The notes under the pieces were generated by a model. That model ran no database searches. It saw only the letters and a list, made by a program, of their open reading frames with translations, and had not been told where the DNA came from. From the NCBI RefSeq assembly GCF_903969135.1, contig NZ_LR824569.1:1-64000 (forward strand): DNA of 64,000 nt, in the 5' to 3' direction. Of this stretch, positions 1 to 8,105 are shown in pieces; the first letter of the stretch is position 1; the number at the start of each line of letters is the position of its first letter. The stretch comes from Chryseobacterium sp. JV274. Its GTDB lineage: Bacteria > Bacteroidota > Bacteroidia > Flavobacteriales > Weeksellaceae. The position numbers and the translations under genes were made by a program.

Positions 1-322
1 TGAAACCGGAGGACCTAATCATAAAGGAAATTTCTGCTTTGCCCCGATTATTGCAGATACCAAAACAGGAGAGGTGTTCTATACCTATGAATACTATTAT
101 ATAGGACATGTTTCAAAATATATCAAACCAAATGCCCAGAGAATAGGAAGTTCTTCAAACAGGGCTGCGCTGACGTCTTCTGCCTTTATGAACGAAAACG
201 GACAGCTGGTAACTGTAATTATGAATGATTCAGACAATGATATTGAAACCAATCTATGGATTGAAGGAATGGCTGCCAAACTTAATGCTCCTGCACACTC
301 TATACAGACCGTAATTTTATAA
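1..322 (+). CDS. Glycoside hydrolase family 30 (glucosylceramidase-like), C-terminal part
   Basis: This is the 3' end of a gene that begins before the window; about 106 residues are visible from position 2. The segment reads ETGGPNHKGNFCFAPIIAD, then a stretch with YYYIGHVSKYIKPNAQRI and a C-terminal beta-rich tail (VTVIMNDSD). This arrangement, a catalytic-domain end followed by a small beta-sandwich, is typical of GH30 glucosylceramidase-like enzymes, which hydrolyse beta-glycosides and are usually exported in Bacteroidota. The catalytic residues and any signal peptide lie outside the window, so substrate cannot be judged. It converges on fabI and is followed by a hairpin terminator. Confidence 0.75.
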   Translation, partial: ETGGPNHKGNFCFAPIIADTKTGEVFYTYEYYYIGHVSKYIKPNAQRIGSSSNRAALTSSAFMNENGQLVTVIMNDSDNDIETNLWIEGMAAKLNAPAHSIQTVIL

Positions 323-418
323 TATCATATTAATATTATTTTTGACAGACCCGGCGGCCTCGAAAAGCCTTTTATAGTTGCTCCAAATGAATGGATGAGG
401 TTTCAGGTAGTAAAAAAA

Positions 419-452
419 GAAAACCCATGAAACAGATTCATGGGTTTTCTTT
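419..452 (+). terminator. Hairpin terminator after the GH30 gene
   Basis: An 11-bp perfect stem (AAACCCATGAA at 421-431 and its complement at 437-447) with a 5-nt loop is followed by a T-rich tail. It is A-rich on the other side, so it can also serve fabI, which reads toward it. Confidence 0.8.
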
Positions 453-498
453 TATGGTAAACGAAACGTTATCAGTTCGTTATTTTTTCGATGAATTA

Positions 499-1308
499 TT
501 ATTCAGTATCATATTTACTGATTACCCTCTGAGTAACACCTGAGCTGCTGAAACCCCCATCATGGAAAAGGTTCTGCATCGTTACTTTTTTCGTAAGATC
601 AGAGAATAAAGTTACACAATAGTCTGCACATTCAAGAGCTGTAGCGTTTCCTAGTGGAGACATATCTTCTGCATATCCAAGGAATCCTCCGAAACCTTTC
701 ACACCACTACCGGCAGTAGTCATTGTAGGAGACTGAGAAACTGTATTTACACGTACTTTTCTTTCACCCCAATAGTTTCCGAAAGTTCTTGCAATGCTTT
801 CAAGATAAGCTTTGTTATCAGACATATCATTATAATCCGGGAATGTTCTCTGAGCAGCAATGTATGTAAGCGCTAAAATACTTCCCCATTCATTCATGCA
901 GTCTTTTTCCCAGGCTACACGCATTACCTTATGGAAAGAAACAGCGGAAATATCCCAGCCTTTTTCCAACCAGTCGTAGTTCATTTCTGTATAATGTTTT
1001 CCTTTTCTTACGTTGATAGACATTCCGATAGAGTGAAGGATAAAGTCGATTTTTCCAAATTTTGCAACAGCGGCATCAAAAAGTTTTTCAAGATCTTCTA
1101 TAGAAGTAGCATCTGCTGCTATTACTTCAGAACCTGTTTTTTCTGCTAATCCATTAAGTTCCCCCATCCTCAAAGCAATAGGAGCATTGGATAAGATAAA
1201 TTCAGCACCTTCCTCATGGCATCTTTCAGCAACTTTCCATGCGATAGATTGTTCATTAAGGGCTCCAAAAATAATTCCCTTTTTGCCTTTAAGTAAACCG
1301 TATGACAT
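499..1308 (-). CDS. fabI: Enoyl-[acyl-carrier-protein] reductase (NADH), FabI type
   Basis: Catalyses the last reduction of each fatty-acid elongation cycle, trans-2-enoyl-ACP to acyl-ACP, in the cytosol. At 269 residues it has normal FabI length. The N-terminal Rossmann motif is the FabI form (GALNEQSIAW, residues 15-24). The catalytic set is spaced as in E. coli FabI: Tyr149, then Tyr159 and Lys166 in YNDMSDNK, the Y-x6-K pattern that separates FabI from other SDR proteins. The C-terminus carries the substrate-loop region after SQSPTMTTAGS. It stands alone on the minus strand with its own promoter-like TACATTTG at 1333-1340. It is the classical triclosan target; susceptibility cannot be read from the sequence. 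Confidence 0.96.
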   Translation of the reverse strand: MSYGLLKGKKGIIFGALNEQSIAWKVAERCHEEGAEFILSNAPIALRMGELNGLAEKTGSEVIAADATSIEDLEKLFDAAVAKFGKIDFILHSIGMSINVRKGKHYTEMNYDWLEKGWDISAVSFHKVMRVAWEKDCMNEWGSILALTYIAAQRTFPDYNDMSDNKAYLESIARTFGNYWGERKVRVNTVSQSPTMTTAGSGVKGFGGFLGYAEDMSPLGNATALECADYCVTLFSDLTKKVTMQNLFHDGGFSSSGVTQRVISKYDTE

Positions 1309-1332
1309 AATTTTTTAATGTTTATTATAATA

Positions 1333-1340
1333 CAAATGTA
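1333..1340 (-). promoter_or_regulatory. Bacteroidota -7 box upstream of fabI
   Basis: TACATTTG on the minus strand matches TAnnTTTG, 25 bases before the fabI ATG. No clear -33 TTTG was seen. Confidence 0.5.
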
Positions 1341-1428
1341 GCAATAATTGTGGTTATGGCATAATAAAAAATGGAGCCTTATCAATTTAAGACTCCATTT
1401 TATTGAAAATATTTATATGACTGAAATA

Positions 1429-1728
1429 CTAATTGGTTTTCTTATTCCATTCTGCCTTTACATCCTCTGCTGCATCTTTGGTTTTTTCCCATGCCTCATC
1501 TGCTTTATCCTTGATATCCTCCCAGGCATCAGATACATTAGCTTTTACCCTGTCAAGCCAGTCTTCCTGGCTGGCCTCCTGATCATTGTTTCTCTTCTCA
1601 TTGATATAATCTTTGGCCTTGTCTGCCAATTCATTGATTTTCCATTTGGTTTTATCCGTTGCATTCTGTAAAGAGTTTTCTACATTATTTACTGCATTTT
1701 CCGCTTTGTTGTACTCTGAATTGTTCAT
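1429..1728 (-). CDS. Small hydrophilic amphipathic-helix protein, unknown function
   Basis: A 99-residue protein rich in Lys, Asp, Glu, Ala and Trp with no signal peptide or membrane segment. It is almost entirely predicted helical by eye, with irregular 11-residue-like repetition in the second half (DAWEDIKDKADEAWEKTKDA), the style of LEA/YtxH/CsbD-like stress proteins. It may be a desiccation or general stress protein, but this is inference from composition only. It is monocistronic between fabI and the divergent tag gene. ATG start at 1728 with A-rich leader. Confidence 0.7.
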   Translation of the reverse strand: MNNSEYNKAENAVNNVENSLQNATDKTKWKINELADKAKDYINEKRNNDQEASQEDWLDRVKANVSDAWEDIKDKADEAWEKTKDAAEDVKAEWNKKTN

Positions 1729-1866
1729 AATATTATAAATTTGGTTAGGTATCAGTAATTAAACAATAACCATTCCTAAAACAGGACACCTCTGTTAAAC
1801 TTTTCATAATCTTTTGTTATATTTTTCTAAATCAGCAGTATCTTTAGTTGATAAAATTTGATAATT

Positions 1867-2427
1867 ATGGAAACAGTACGATGCGGATGGTGCGAAAAAG
1901 ATGACCTCTACAGAAAGTATCACGATGAAGAGTGGGGAAAACCCGTGTATGATGATGAAACAATATTTGAATTCCTGATTCTTGAAAGCTTTCAGGCCGG
2001 CCTGAGCTGGTACACTATCTTATCTAAAAGAGAAAACTTCAGAAACGCTTTTGATCATTTTGATTATAAAAAAGTAGCCGCCTATTCAGAGAAGAAGATC
2101 GAAGAATTAATGAACAACTCCGGAATTATCAGAAACAGACTTAAAATTCTGGCAGCAGTTACTAATGCTCAGCGATTTATGGAAATTCAGAAAGAATTCG
2201 GGAGTTTTTCCAGCTATATCTGGAGCTTTACAGGCGGAAACCCCATAGATAACCGTCCTGAAAAATTGTCTGATGTTCCTGCTACAACGGAAATTTCCGA
2301 TCTTATTTCCAAAGAACTTAAAAAAAGAGGGTTCAAATTCGTGGGTTCTACGGTAATTTATGCCCATATGCAGGCTACCGGAATGGTAAATGACCACATA
2401 AAAGACTGCTTTACGAGGAAGCAATAG
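1867..2427 (+). CDS. tag: DNA-3-methyladenine glycosylase I
   Basis: Base-excision repair enzyme that removes 3-methyladenine from alkylated DNA. The 186-residue protein has normal Tag length. The zinc ligands of the family are all in place: Cys6 and His19 near the N-terminus and His177 and Cys181 near the C-terminus, with the same spacing as Cys4/His17/His175/Cys179 in E. coli. Family signatures WGKPVYDD, ESFQAGLSWYTIL and IIRNRLKI are present. I place the start at the ATG at 1867; an in-frame TTG three codons earlier is possible but lengthens the protein beyond the family. It stands alone, divergent from the small protein upstream. Confidence 0.95.
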   Translation: METVRCGWCEKDDLYRKYHDEEWGKPVYDDETIFEFLILESFQAGLSWYTILSKRENFRNAFDHFDYKKVAAYSEKKIEELMNNSGIIRNRLKILAAVTNAQRFMEIQKEFGSFSSYIWSFTGGNPIDNRPEKLSDVPATTEISDLISKELKKRGFKFVGSTVIYAHMQATGMVNDHIKDCFTRKQ

Positions 2428-2511
2428 TTGGGTTTTATTTGAAATTTGGTGATTTTTTATTTATCCCGGACATTTTTATGTGATGATCAACGAGTTTTTA
2501 AATAATAGATT

Positions 2512-2778
2512 TTAATTGACCTTTCGGGACCGAATTTCCTTTCGGACATTTTGCCAGCTATTTCTTATAATCAGGTACAAGGGAAAAAAAGCTAAAGGGA
2601 GTGGAGTTATTCCATTGAAACCTTTCTTTATGGTAACATAGATACAGGCTGCTATTAATATTCCCATAATAATACAAAAGGTAGTATGAGCCGCAGAACG
2701 TTTTTTTTCTTCTTTTGTAAGTTGCTCAATAGAAAGTTCGGAAAGCTTACTGACGTCAGACTGTTTGGTGTTTTTCAT
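2512..2778 (-). CDS. Small two-helix membrane protein, unknown
   Basis: An 88-residue protein with a charged N-terminus (heptad-like LSKLSELSIEQL region followed by KEEKKRSAAH) and two hydrophobic helices (TTFCIIMGILIAACIYVTI and LPLAFFPLYLIIR), ending in a basic tail. I do not recognise the family; small redox- or stress-associated membrane proteins look like this, but nothing specific supports that. The ATG at 2778 is preferred over an in-frame TTG two codons upstream. It is divergent from the MarR gene, so both could share the regulatory region 2779-2955. Confidence 0.65.
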   Translation of the reverse strand: MKNTKQSDVSKLSELSIEQLTKEEKKRSAAHTTFCIIMGILIAACIYVTIKKGFNGITPLPLAFFPLYLIIRNSWQNVRKEIRSRKVN

Positions 2779-2933
2779 GTTCAATGGTTAGTTTTTACTT
2801 TCGCTAAAGTAATAAAATAATCATAGCCTGGAACAAAAATATATTCTGGGTTCTATTAAATGATTCTAGTTTCTCATGTCACTTACAAGAATAAATATTT
2901 TAAGCAAAAATATTGTGCACAAAATAAATAAAC

Positions 2934-2941
2934 TATCTTTG
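2934..2941 (+). promoter_or_regulatory. Promoter of the OhrR-like/NAD-binding operon
   Basis: TATCTTTG matches the Bacteroidota -7 box exactly, and TTG at 2913-2915 lies 18 bases upstream as a -33 candidate. The ATG follows 14 bases downstream. Confidence 0.7.
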
Positions 2942-2955
2942 TTTATAAAAAAACG

Positions 2956-3384
2956 ATGATCCCTTTATCAGAACATTTATGTTTTAAAACCTATGCCGTT
3001 TCCCGGTATATTACAGGCTTATATAAGCCTTATCTGGATGAAATTTCATTAACCTATCCTCAATATCTTGTAATGATTGTTTTGTGGGAACATGGTGAAA
3101 TGAATATCGGAAAGATTGGCGAACACCTTCATCTGGATAATGGAACATTGACTCCACTCCTGAAACGAATGGAAAAAAATGGACTGATCATCCGAACCCG
3201 AAGTTCAGAAGATGAAAGAGTAGTACTGATCAACCTTACAGAGAATGGAACAAAGCTCAAAGAAAAAGCAAAACATATTCCTGAAGCTGTTCAGAGCTGT
3301 ATACATCTGAGTGATGAAGTGAAAACTCAGCTGATGGGTTCTTTAGATGAAATATTATCAATTCAATCTGTATCCGAAATATGA
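2956..3384 (+). CDS. MarR family regulator, OhrR-like
   Basis: A 142-residue winged-helix repressor. The N-terminus LCFKTYAVSR matches the OhrR family, in which the Cys (here Cys9) is the peroxide-sensing residue; a second Cys at 115 sits in the C-terminal dimerisation helix, as in two-cysteine OhrR proteins that form a disulfide on oxidation. The recognition region HLDNGTLTPLLKRMEKNGL and the wing RTRSSEDERVVLI are typical. OhrR normally represses an organic hydroperoxide reductase gene; no ohr gene is in this window. It overlaps the next gene by 4 bases (ATGA), so the two are co-transcribed. The role as a thiol redox sensor is inference from family and cysteines. Confidence 0.85.
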   Translation: MIPLSEHLCFKTYAVSRYITGLYKPYLDEISLTYPQYLVMIVLWEHGEMNIGKIGEHLHLDNGTLTPLLKRMEKNGLIIRTRSSEDERVVLINLTENGTKLKEKAKHIPEAVQSCIHLSDEVKTQLMGSLDEILSIQSVSEI

Positions 3385-4142
3385 AGAAAATAGGAATTAT
3401 TGGCTATGGCTGGCTGGGAGAGAGAATAGCGTCTTCCTTATCCGGAAAATATACCATATCTGCAACGACAACAACTGAAAATAAAGCAGAAGATCTGAAT
3501 AACAAAGGAATGAATGCTGTCGTGGCATCTTTTCCGGACTATCAGTTGACAGAACCTGTTCCTCAATGGGAGGAAGTTAAAAATATAGATATTTTGATTA
3601 TTACTATTCCGGTTTCTGAAAAAAGTTGCTGTGTAAGTTCTTTATATAATAGAATCCAAAATTTATCAGCATTTATCGGTGATTTTACAGGGCAGATGTT
3701 TCTGATGAGCTCCACAGGAGTTTACCCGGATCTTCCCAAAGAGTTTACAGAAGAGGATGTTCCTTTTGAGAATGTATCAGGAGAAAGAATGTTGAGAAAC
3801 AAATATCCTCAGCTTAGTATTCTGAGATTAGGAGGTCTGATGGGAGATAACAGACTTCTGAAAAACTATAACGTGGGTAATCTTGATCATGCAGTGAATC
3901 ATATTCATTATGCTGATATCAGTGCTATTATCACACAAATGATTGAAAATAAAGTAGAAGCTAAACTTTATAATGTTACGGCCCCGGTTCATCCGGCAAA
4001 AAGTCAGGTGATTAATGTACAGAAAAATATACTTGATGAGGAAGTTTTTGAAATAAAAGGTAAGAAGGTTTTATCTTCAAAACTGATTTCAGAACTGGAT
4101 TATGTTTTTCAGTATTCTGATCCAAGGACTTTCCATTTGTAA
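3381..4142 (+). CDS. NAD(P)-binding protein, YeeZ-like extended SDR
   Basis: A 253-residue Rossmann-fold protein beginning MKKIGIIGYGWLGERIA, a GxGxxG dinucleotide site. Later it has MSSTGVYPD, the position of the active-site Ser/Thr in epimerase-like extended SDR proteins, and an HYADISAII segment typical of the same group. It resembles YeeZ-like proteins, whose substrate is unknown. The start overlaps the OhrR-like gene by 4 bases, implying translational coupling and possibly redox-responsive expression. No catalytic Y-x3-K can be pointed to with confidence, so it may not be an active oxidoreductase. Confidence 0.8.
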   Translation: MKKIGIIGYGWLGERIASSLSGKYTISATTTTENKAEDLNNKGMNAVVASFPDYQLTEPVPQWEEVKNIDILIITIPVSEKSCCVSSLYNRIQNLSAFIGDFTGQMFLMSSTGVYPDLPKEFTEEDVPFENVSGERMLRNKYPQLSILRLGGLMGDNRLLKNYNVGNLDHAVNHIHYADISAIITQMIENKVEAKLYNVTAPVHPAKSQVINVQKNILDEEVFEIKGKKVLSSKLISELDYVFQYSDPRTFHL

Positions 4143-4193
4143 TCATTGTATCGATTCCTATCCGTTTTTACCTACGAAACTTCTTTTGACCTC

Positions 4194-4262
4194 TTTGTCA
4201 TTCCGTAGGAATCTCGACTTTATTTTTAAAGCTTTGTATTTAGATTCCTGCGGAATGACAAG
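4194..4262. repeat. Imperfect palindrome built on GTCATTCCGTAGGAATCT
   Basis: Two roughly 20-base arms (TGTCATTCCGTAGGAATCT near 4196-4214 and its complement with one mismatch at 4242-4261) are separated by an AT-rich spacer of about 27 bases. The layout is that of a REP-like intergenic element. It lies between convergent genes and has no coding potential. Confidence 0.7.
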
Positions 4263-4323
4263 GTTAGTGGTGAGTTTTATTCATCATGAAAGGAACAAAA
4301 ATCAACATTACAAATTCAATAGG

Positions 4324-4375
4324 AACGGGCTTTAGCCCGTTTTTAAAATAAACAAATACCATTGGCTTTAGCCAA
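4324..4375. repeat. Two tandem short hairpins with a GGCTTTAGCC core
   Basis: AACGGGC-TTTA-GCCCGTT at 4324-4341 and TTGGC-TTTA-GCCAA at 4362-4375 share a GGCTTTAGCC core and TTTA loop but differ in outer bases. They look like diverged copies of one small palindrome, probably a dispersed intergenic repeat. Confidence 0.65.
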
Positions 4376-4383
4376 AACCTATA

Positions 4384-4416
4384 AAAAAACTCCGTAAATA
4401 GTTTCCGGAGTTTTTT
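4384..4416 (-). terminator. Terminator of the nucleoside phosphorylase gene
   Basis: Stem AAAAAACTCCG / CGGAGTTTTTT with an 11-base loop, 19 bases past the minus-strand stop. T-runs on both sides make it bidirectional. Confidence 0.8.
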
Positions 4417-4434
4417 TATGTAAAATAAAAGTAA

Positions 4435-5289
4435 TTACTTAATAATTCTTTCCAATACCCAATCAATAAGGTTTTTCTCTGAAGCATGGTGGTCTGCAGA
4501 GAACTCCCCGCGTCTTCTGTTGGCAATAACGTTATTTACGGTAATGGCTTTGTGTCCTAATAGTTTTGAAAGCGCATAGATTGCAGACGTTTCCATCTCG
4601 AAATTGGTAATTCCAAGATCGTTCAATGTTTCTAGGAATTGATCATCTACTGCTTTCAGACGAAGCTGTCTTCCCTGTGGCGCATAGAATCCTGGGAAGG
4701 TTGCCGTATTTCCGTGGTATTTGGCATCTTTGTAGTAGTCACCCATTTCTTCAGCCCAGTCTGAGAAGTAAAGCATCGGCTTAATTTTTTCGTAAGGGAA
4801 TTTTTCTAAGAAGTTTTTGGAAAACTCATTTTCAAAGCTATAATCCTGATAGAAATGCATCAGTCCGTCTAATCCTACTACATTTTGGGTAACCAGCATA
4901 TTGTCAACCTGTACATCAGGGTTTACACTTCCACAAGTTCCCATACGGAATAGTTCAAGAGCTTTATGCTCAGTCTTAAATTCTTTATTTTTAAGATCGA
5001 TATTCACCAAAGCATCCAGTTCGTTCATTACGATATCGATGTTTTCAGTTCCGATACCGGTAGACATTACAGTAATTCTTTCTCCACGAAGCGTTCCTGT
5101 ATGCGTATAGAATTCTCTTTTATTTTTTTTGATCTCTACAGTATCAAAATATTTTGAAACTTTTGCCACTCTGTCAGGGTCACCCACAAGGATGATTTTG
5201 TCAGCAATATCTTCAGGTAAAAGATTCAGGTGGTATACACTTCCGTCTTCATTCAGAACAAGTTCTGAGGCAGCAAGTTTGTTTAGCAT
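4435..5289 (-). CDS. Nucleoside phosphorylase (uridine phosphorylase-like)
   Basis: A 284-residue PNP/UDP family protein for phosphorolysis of nucleosides in salvage. The phosphate-binding GDPDR lies at residues 36-40, RMGTCGSV at 115-122 and the ribose-binding EMETSAIYAL at 231-240. These match uridine phosphorylase-type hexamers. The exact nucleoside cannot be read with certainty; uridine is most likely. It starts 21 bases after the stop of a secreted protein gene and is probably co-transcribed with it. A strong terminator follows. Confidence 0.88.
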   Translation of the reverse strand: MLNKLAASELVLNEDGSVYHLNLLPEDIADKIILVGDPDRVAKVSKYFDTVEIKKNKREFYTHTGTLRGERITVMSTGIGTENIDIVMNELDALVNIDLKNKEFKTEHKALELFRMGTCGSVNPDVQVDNMLVTQNVVGLDGLMHFYQDYSFENEFSKNFLEKFPYEKIKPMLYFSDWAEEMGDYYKDAKYHGNTATFPGFYAPQGRQLRLKAVDDQFLETLNDLGITNFEMETSAIYALSKLLGHKAITVNNVIANRRRGEFSADHHASEKNLIDWVLERIIK

Positions 5290-5310
5290 AATATGTATAA
5301 TTTTGTTTTT

Positions 5311-5796
5311 TTAATTAATGATAATCGCATCTTTATAAGGAGATGCCATCACTTCATAGATGTCATTATATTCTTCTACAATTCTTTTCTGGCCGTTCAT
5401 CACTTCGTATACCGTAACAACAGTTTTTTCAATGTTTTTGGGATCTTTTCGCTGTGATGTGATTTCGTAGAAATGATTATCTTTTGTAAGAATGGAAATC
5501 AGTTCTTCCTTTGTAGAATTGTTGGAAGTCATCATTCCCGGGAATTCTGTTACGATATCTTTAAGATCAGAATAATTTTTGTAAGGCTTGGTAACACCGT
5601 TGGAATACACATACACATTGGGAATGTTTTTATCCTTTTCAAGGCGGACCAGATAATAATCAGAACCTCTTTTCTCTGCGTAGACAGCCATTTCCTGCGG
5701 CTTTCCGGACTGTTTTTCAGGCTGCTTTTTTTTCTGTGAAAATGCAGTCAGAGAAAGGAAACTTGCTGCAACAGCAAACCATAGTTTTGTTTTCAT
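5311..5796 (-). CDS. Secreted protein of unknown function
   Basis: A 161-residue protein with a clear signal peptide (KTKLWFAVAASFLSLTAFSQ) followed by a basic, Gln/Lys-rich linker and a domain of alternating beta-like segments (YYLVRLEKDKNIPNVYVYSNG). No lipobox, no T9SS signal and no family I recognise. It precedes the nucleoside phosphorylase by 21 bases on the same strand; an operon is likely but a functional link is not evident. Confidence 0.7.
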   Translation of the reverse strand: MKTKLWFAVAASFLSLTAFSQKKKQPEKQSGKPQEMAVYAEKRGSDYYLVRLEKDKNIPNVYVYSNGVTKPYKNYSDLKDIVTEFPGMMTSNNSTKEELISILTKDNHFYEITSQRKDPKNIEKTVVTVYEVMNGQKRIVEEYNDIYEVMASPYKDAIIIN

Positions 5797-6006
5797 AATA
5801 CTATTTTAGTTTTTTTGATGTGTTGAATTCAATTAAAAAAATCCTCGCCCAATAATCTCCCGCCATTATTTTTACCGGTATTTCGAATAACCGTTTTCTT
5901 TAGAATAATGAATTTGATTTCGGGGTTTAAAATTAGTGAAAAATATGATATCAGAAATATAAACATTATTTAATCTGTTATTAAAACTGAGATAACATCA
6001 GAGTAA

Positions 6007-6014
6007 TACTTTTG
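6007..6014 (+). promoter_or_regulatory. -7 box upstream of the di-haem peroxidase
   Basis: TACTTTTG fits TAnnTTTG and lies 13 bases before the ATG at 6028. Confidence 0.55.
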
Positions 6015-6027
6015 CCGCTAAAAATTC

Positions 6028-7857
6028 ATGAGATCTTATCCACTGCTTGTAATCGTCCTTTTGATAGGATTTGCAGTAATGTCTTTTAATCCTGTTTATA
6101 AAGGAAAAGAAAGCGAAAATACATTTGTCAATAAAGGGTTGTCCGACTTCAAAACCAAGCTTGAACAGCTGAAATCAGATGTTGATAAATTCTCAGAAGA
6201 CCGTATTTCCCTTGAAGAACTGCAGAAATCACTGAGCAGTACCAGAAATTCATTCAAAGAAATAGAATTTTATGTGGCTTATCATTATCCTGAATTTACC
6301 AAAACCCATCTGAATGCGGCCCCTTTGTTTCATATTGAAGCTGCAGGAACATCCGCATATACACTTCCTCCGGAAGGATTACAGGTGTTGGATGAATTGA
6401 TATTTTCAGAGGAAGCAGGAAATGAAAAAGAAAAGATCAAAACAATTACTACCTTTTTATACAACAGCTATTCCGGATTTTATCTAAGTGCTTTAAAAAA
6501 TGGTTTAAGCAAAGGCAATAACAAGACATTGCCCTTACGAATTGAGCTGATTAGAATCTATTCTCTCGGAGTGACAGGTTTTGATACTCCGGGTTCTTTA
6601 AATATTTCCGGGGAAGCAAGCCATGCTTTTTCAGGAATGCAGAAATACATTAATGATAATCCTTATTTTAAAAATTATAATACTCAGAAAGCTAATCAGA
6701 TTTTAACGGAAGCCATCAGCTACCTTTCAAAAAATACTGATTTTGAAAATTTTGACAGGATTGAATTTTATAAAAAATACATACAGCCTTTATATGAAGA
6801 GCTTGGAAAATGGGACGGAAGACCTGATGATCTTAAAGAATTTTCCGGCTGGAATGTAGGAAACAAGAACTTTTTCAGCAGTGATTTTTTAGATCCGTAT
6901 TTTTATACCTTATTGAAATCCTCAGAAGATAATCCTGAACTCCGCAATCTTGGAAAATCAATTTTCTATGATCAGAATTTAAGTGGCAGCGAGAAAATGA
7001 GCTGTGCCACATGCCATCTTCAGGAAAATGCTTTTACAGACCTTAAAGCAAAATCACAAAGCAATGTGAAAGGAAAAACAGTACTGAGAAATTCCCCGTC
7101 TTTATATAATGCTGTTTTTGCCAAGAGGTTTTTCTATGACCTTCGTGCTTTTTATCTGGAACAGCAGGCGGAACACGTAATTTATAATGACCAGGAATTC
7201 AATACAAGTTATGAAAGCATTATTCAGAAATTAAAAACAAAACCTGAATATAAAAAGGCTTTCCGTGCAGCTTTCAAAGATGGAAAGATCAGTAAAGAGA
7301 ACTTTTCGAAGGCATTAAGCTCTTATGTAGCTTCATTGTACTCATTTGACAGCGATTTTGATCGTTTTATGAGAAATGAAAAGAATGTTTCTGATGATGT
7401 GAAAAAAGGATTCAACCTCTTTATGGGAAAAGCCAATTGTGCGACATGCCATTTTGCCCCTCATTTTTCAGGATTGGTACCGCCGTTTTTTAATGAAAAT
7501 GAATCTGAGGTTCTGGGAATTACTACGAAGCCCATTAAACAGCTTCCTGTAGAGCTTGATCAGGATTTAGGAAGAGGAAACAGCCCTGTGAAAAAGGAAA
7601 AATCATGGATTTATGATTATTCATTCAAAACAGTCACGGTCAGAAATATTGCCCTTACCAAACCTTATTTCCATAACGGAGCTTTCAATACGCTAGAAGA
7701 AGTTCTTGACTTTTATAATGAAGGAGGCGGAGAAGGATTAGGATTAAAAATGAAAAACCAAACTCTTGCACCAGATAAATTAAACCTTACTGAAACAGAA
7801 ATAAAGCAGATCATAGCCTTTCTGAATGCCCTTACAGATGTGAGTAAAGCGAAATAG
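6028..7857 (+). CDS. Di-haem cytochrome c peroxidase family protein with long N-terminal domain
   Basis: A 609-residue exported protein. An N-terminal hydrophobic segment (LLVIVLLIGFAVMSF) is followed by a helical domain of about 270 residues, possibly imelysin-like, and then a CcpA/MauG-type region with two haem-binding motifs, CATCH at 326-330 and CATCH at 471-475. Typical bacterial peroxidases are about 350 residues, so the N-terminal domain is an extra module. It should act in the periplasm, reducing peroxide or oxidising a protein or small substrate with two c-type haems. The PhoX-like T9SS gene follows on the same strand after a 248-base gap that has its own promoter, so the two are neighbours rather than a clear operon. 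Confidence 0.87.
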   Translation: MRSYPLLVIVLLIGFAVMSFNPVYKGKESENTFVNKGLSDFKTKLEQLKSDVDKFSEDRISLEELQKSLSSTRNSFKEIEFYVAYHYPEFTKTHLNAAPLFHIEAAGTSAYTLPPEGLQVLDELIFSEEAGNEKEKIKTITTFLYNSYSGFYLSALKNGLSKGNNKTLPLRIELIRIYSLGVTGFDTPGSLNISGEASHAFSGMQKYINDNPYFKNYNTQKANQILTEAISYLSKNTDFENFDRIEFYKKYIQPLYEELGKWDGRPDDLKEFSGWNVGNKNFFSSDFLDPYFYTLLKSSEDNPELRNLGKSIFYDQNLSGSEKMSCATCHLQENAFTDLKAKSQSNVKGKTVLRNSPSLYNAVFAKRFFYDLRAFYLEQQAEHVIYNDQEFNTSYESIIQKLKTKPEYKKAFRAAFKDGKISKENFSKALSSYVASLYSFDSDFDRFMRNEKNVSDDVKKGFNLFMGKANCATCHFAPHFSGLVPPFFNENESEVLGITTKPIKQLPVELDQDLGRGNSPVKKEKSWIYDYSFKTVTVRNIALTKPYFHNGAFNTLEEVLDFYNEGGGEGLGLKMKNQTLAPDKLNLTETEIKQIIAFLNALTDVSKAK

Positions 7858-7861
7858 GTGA

Positions 7862-7965
7862 GGTGAGGGATTCGAGTTTGTGAGATTTCGGGATGCAGGT
7901 GCGAATACATACATCATAACTCGAATCACGTACCTCGAATCTCAAAACCCCGCATCTCGTAACCC
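7862..7965. repeat. Degenerate TCGAATCTC-type intergenic repeat
   Basis: Low-complexity series of related words (GATTCGAGTTTGTGAG, ACTCGAATCACG, CCTCGAATCTCAAAAC, CGCATCTCGTAACCCG) in direct and inverted orientation. No long perfect stem. It resembles diverged copies of a short palindromic repeat. The rest of 7966-8072 is AT-rich leader. Confidence 0.4.
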
Positions 7966-8072
7966 GTACTATTTAACAAAAAATTAATCCCATTAACATT
8001 AGGTTTTTGATAAGTTAATATTTGTCGATTTATATTTAAAATCCTATTAACAGAAGGAAAGCTCTAAAAAAA

Positions 8073-8080
8073 TAGTTTTG
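8073..8080 (+). promoter_or_regulatory. -7 box of the PhoX-like gene
   Basis: TAGTTTTG, 25 bases before the ATG at 8106. Confidence 0.5.
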
Positions 8081-8105
8081 CAGTGTCTAATAAATCAAAT
8101 AAAAA

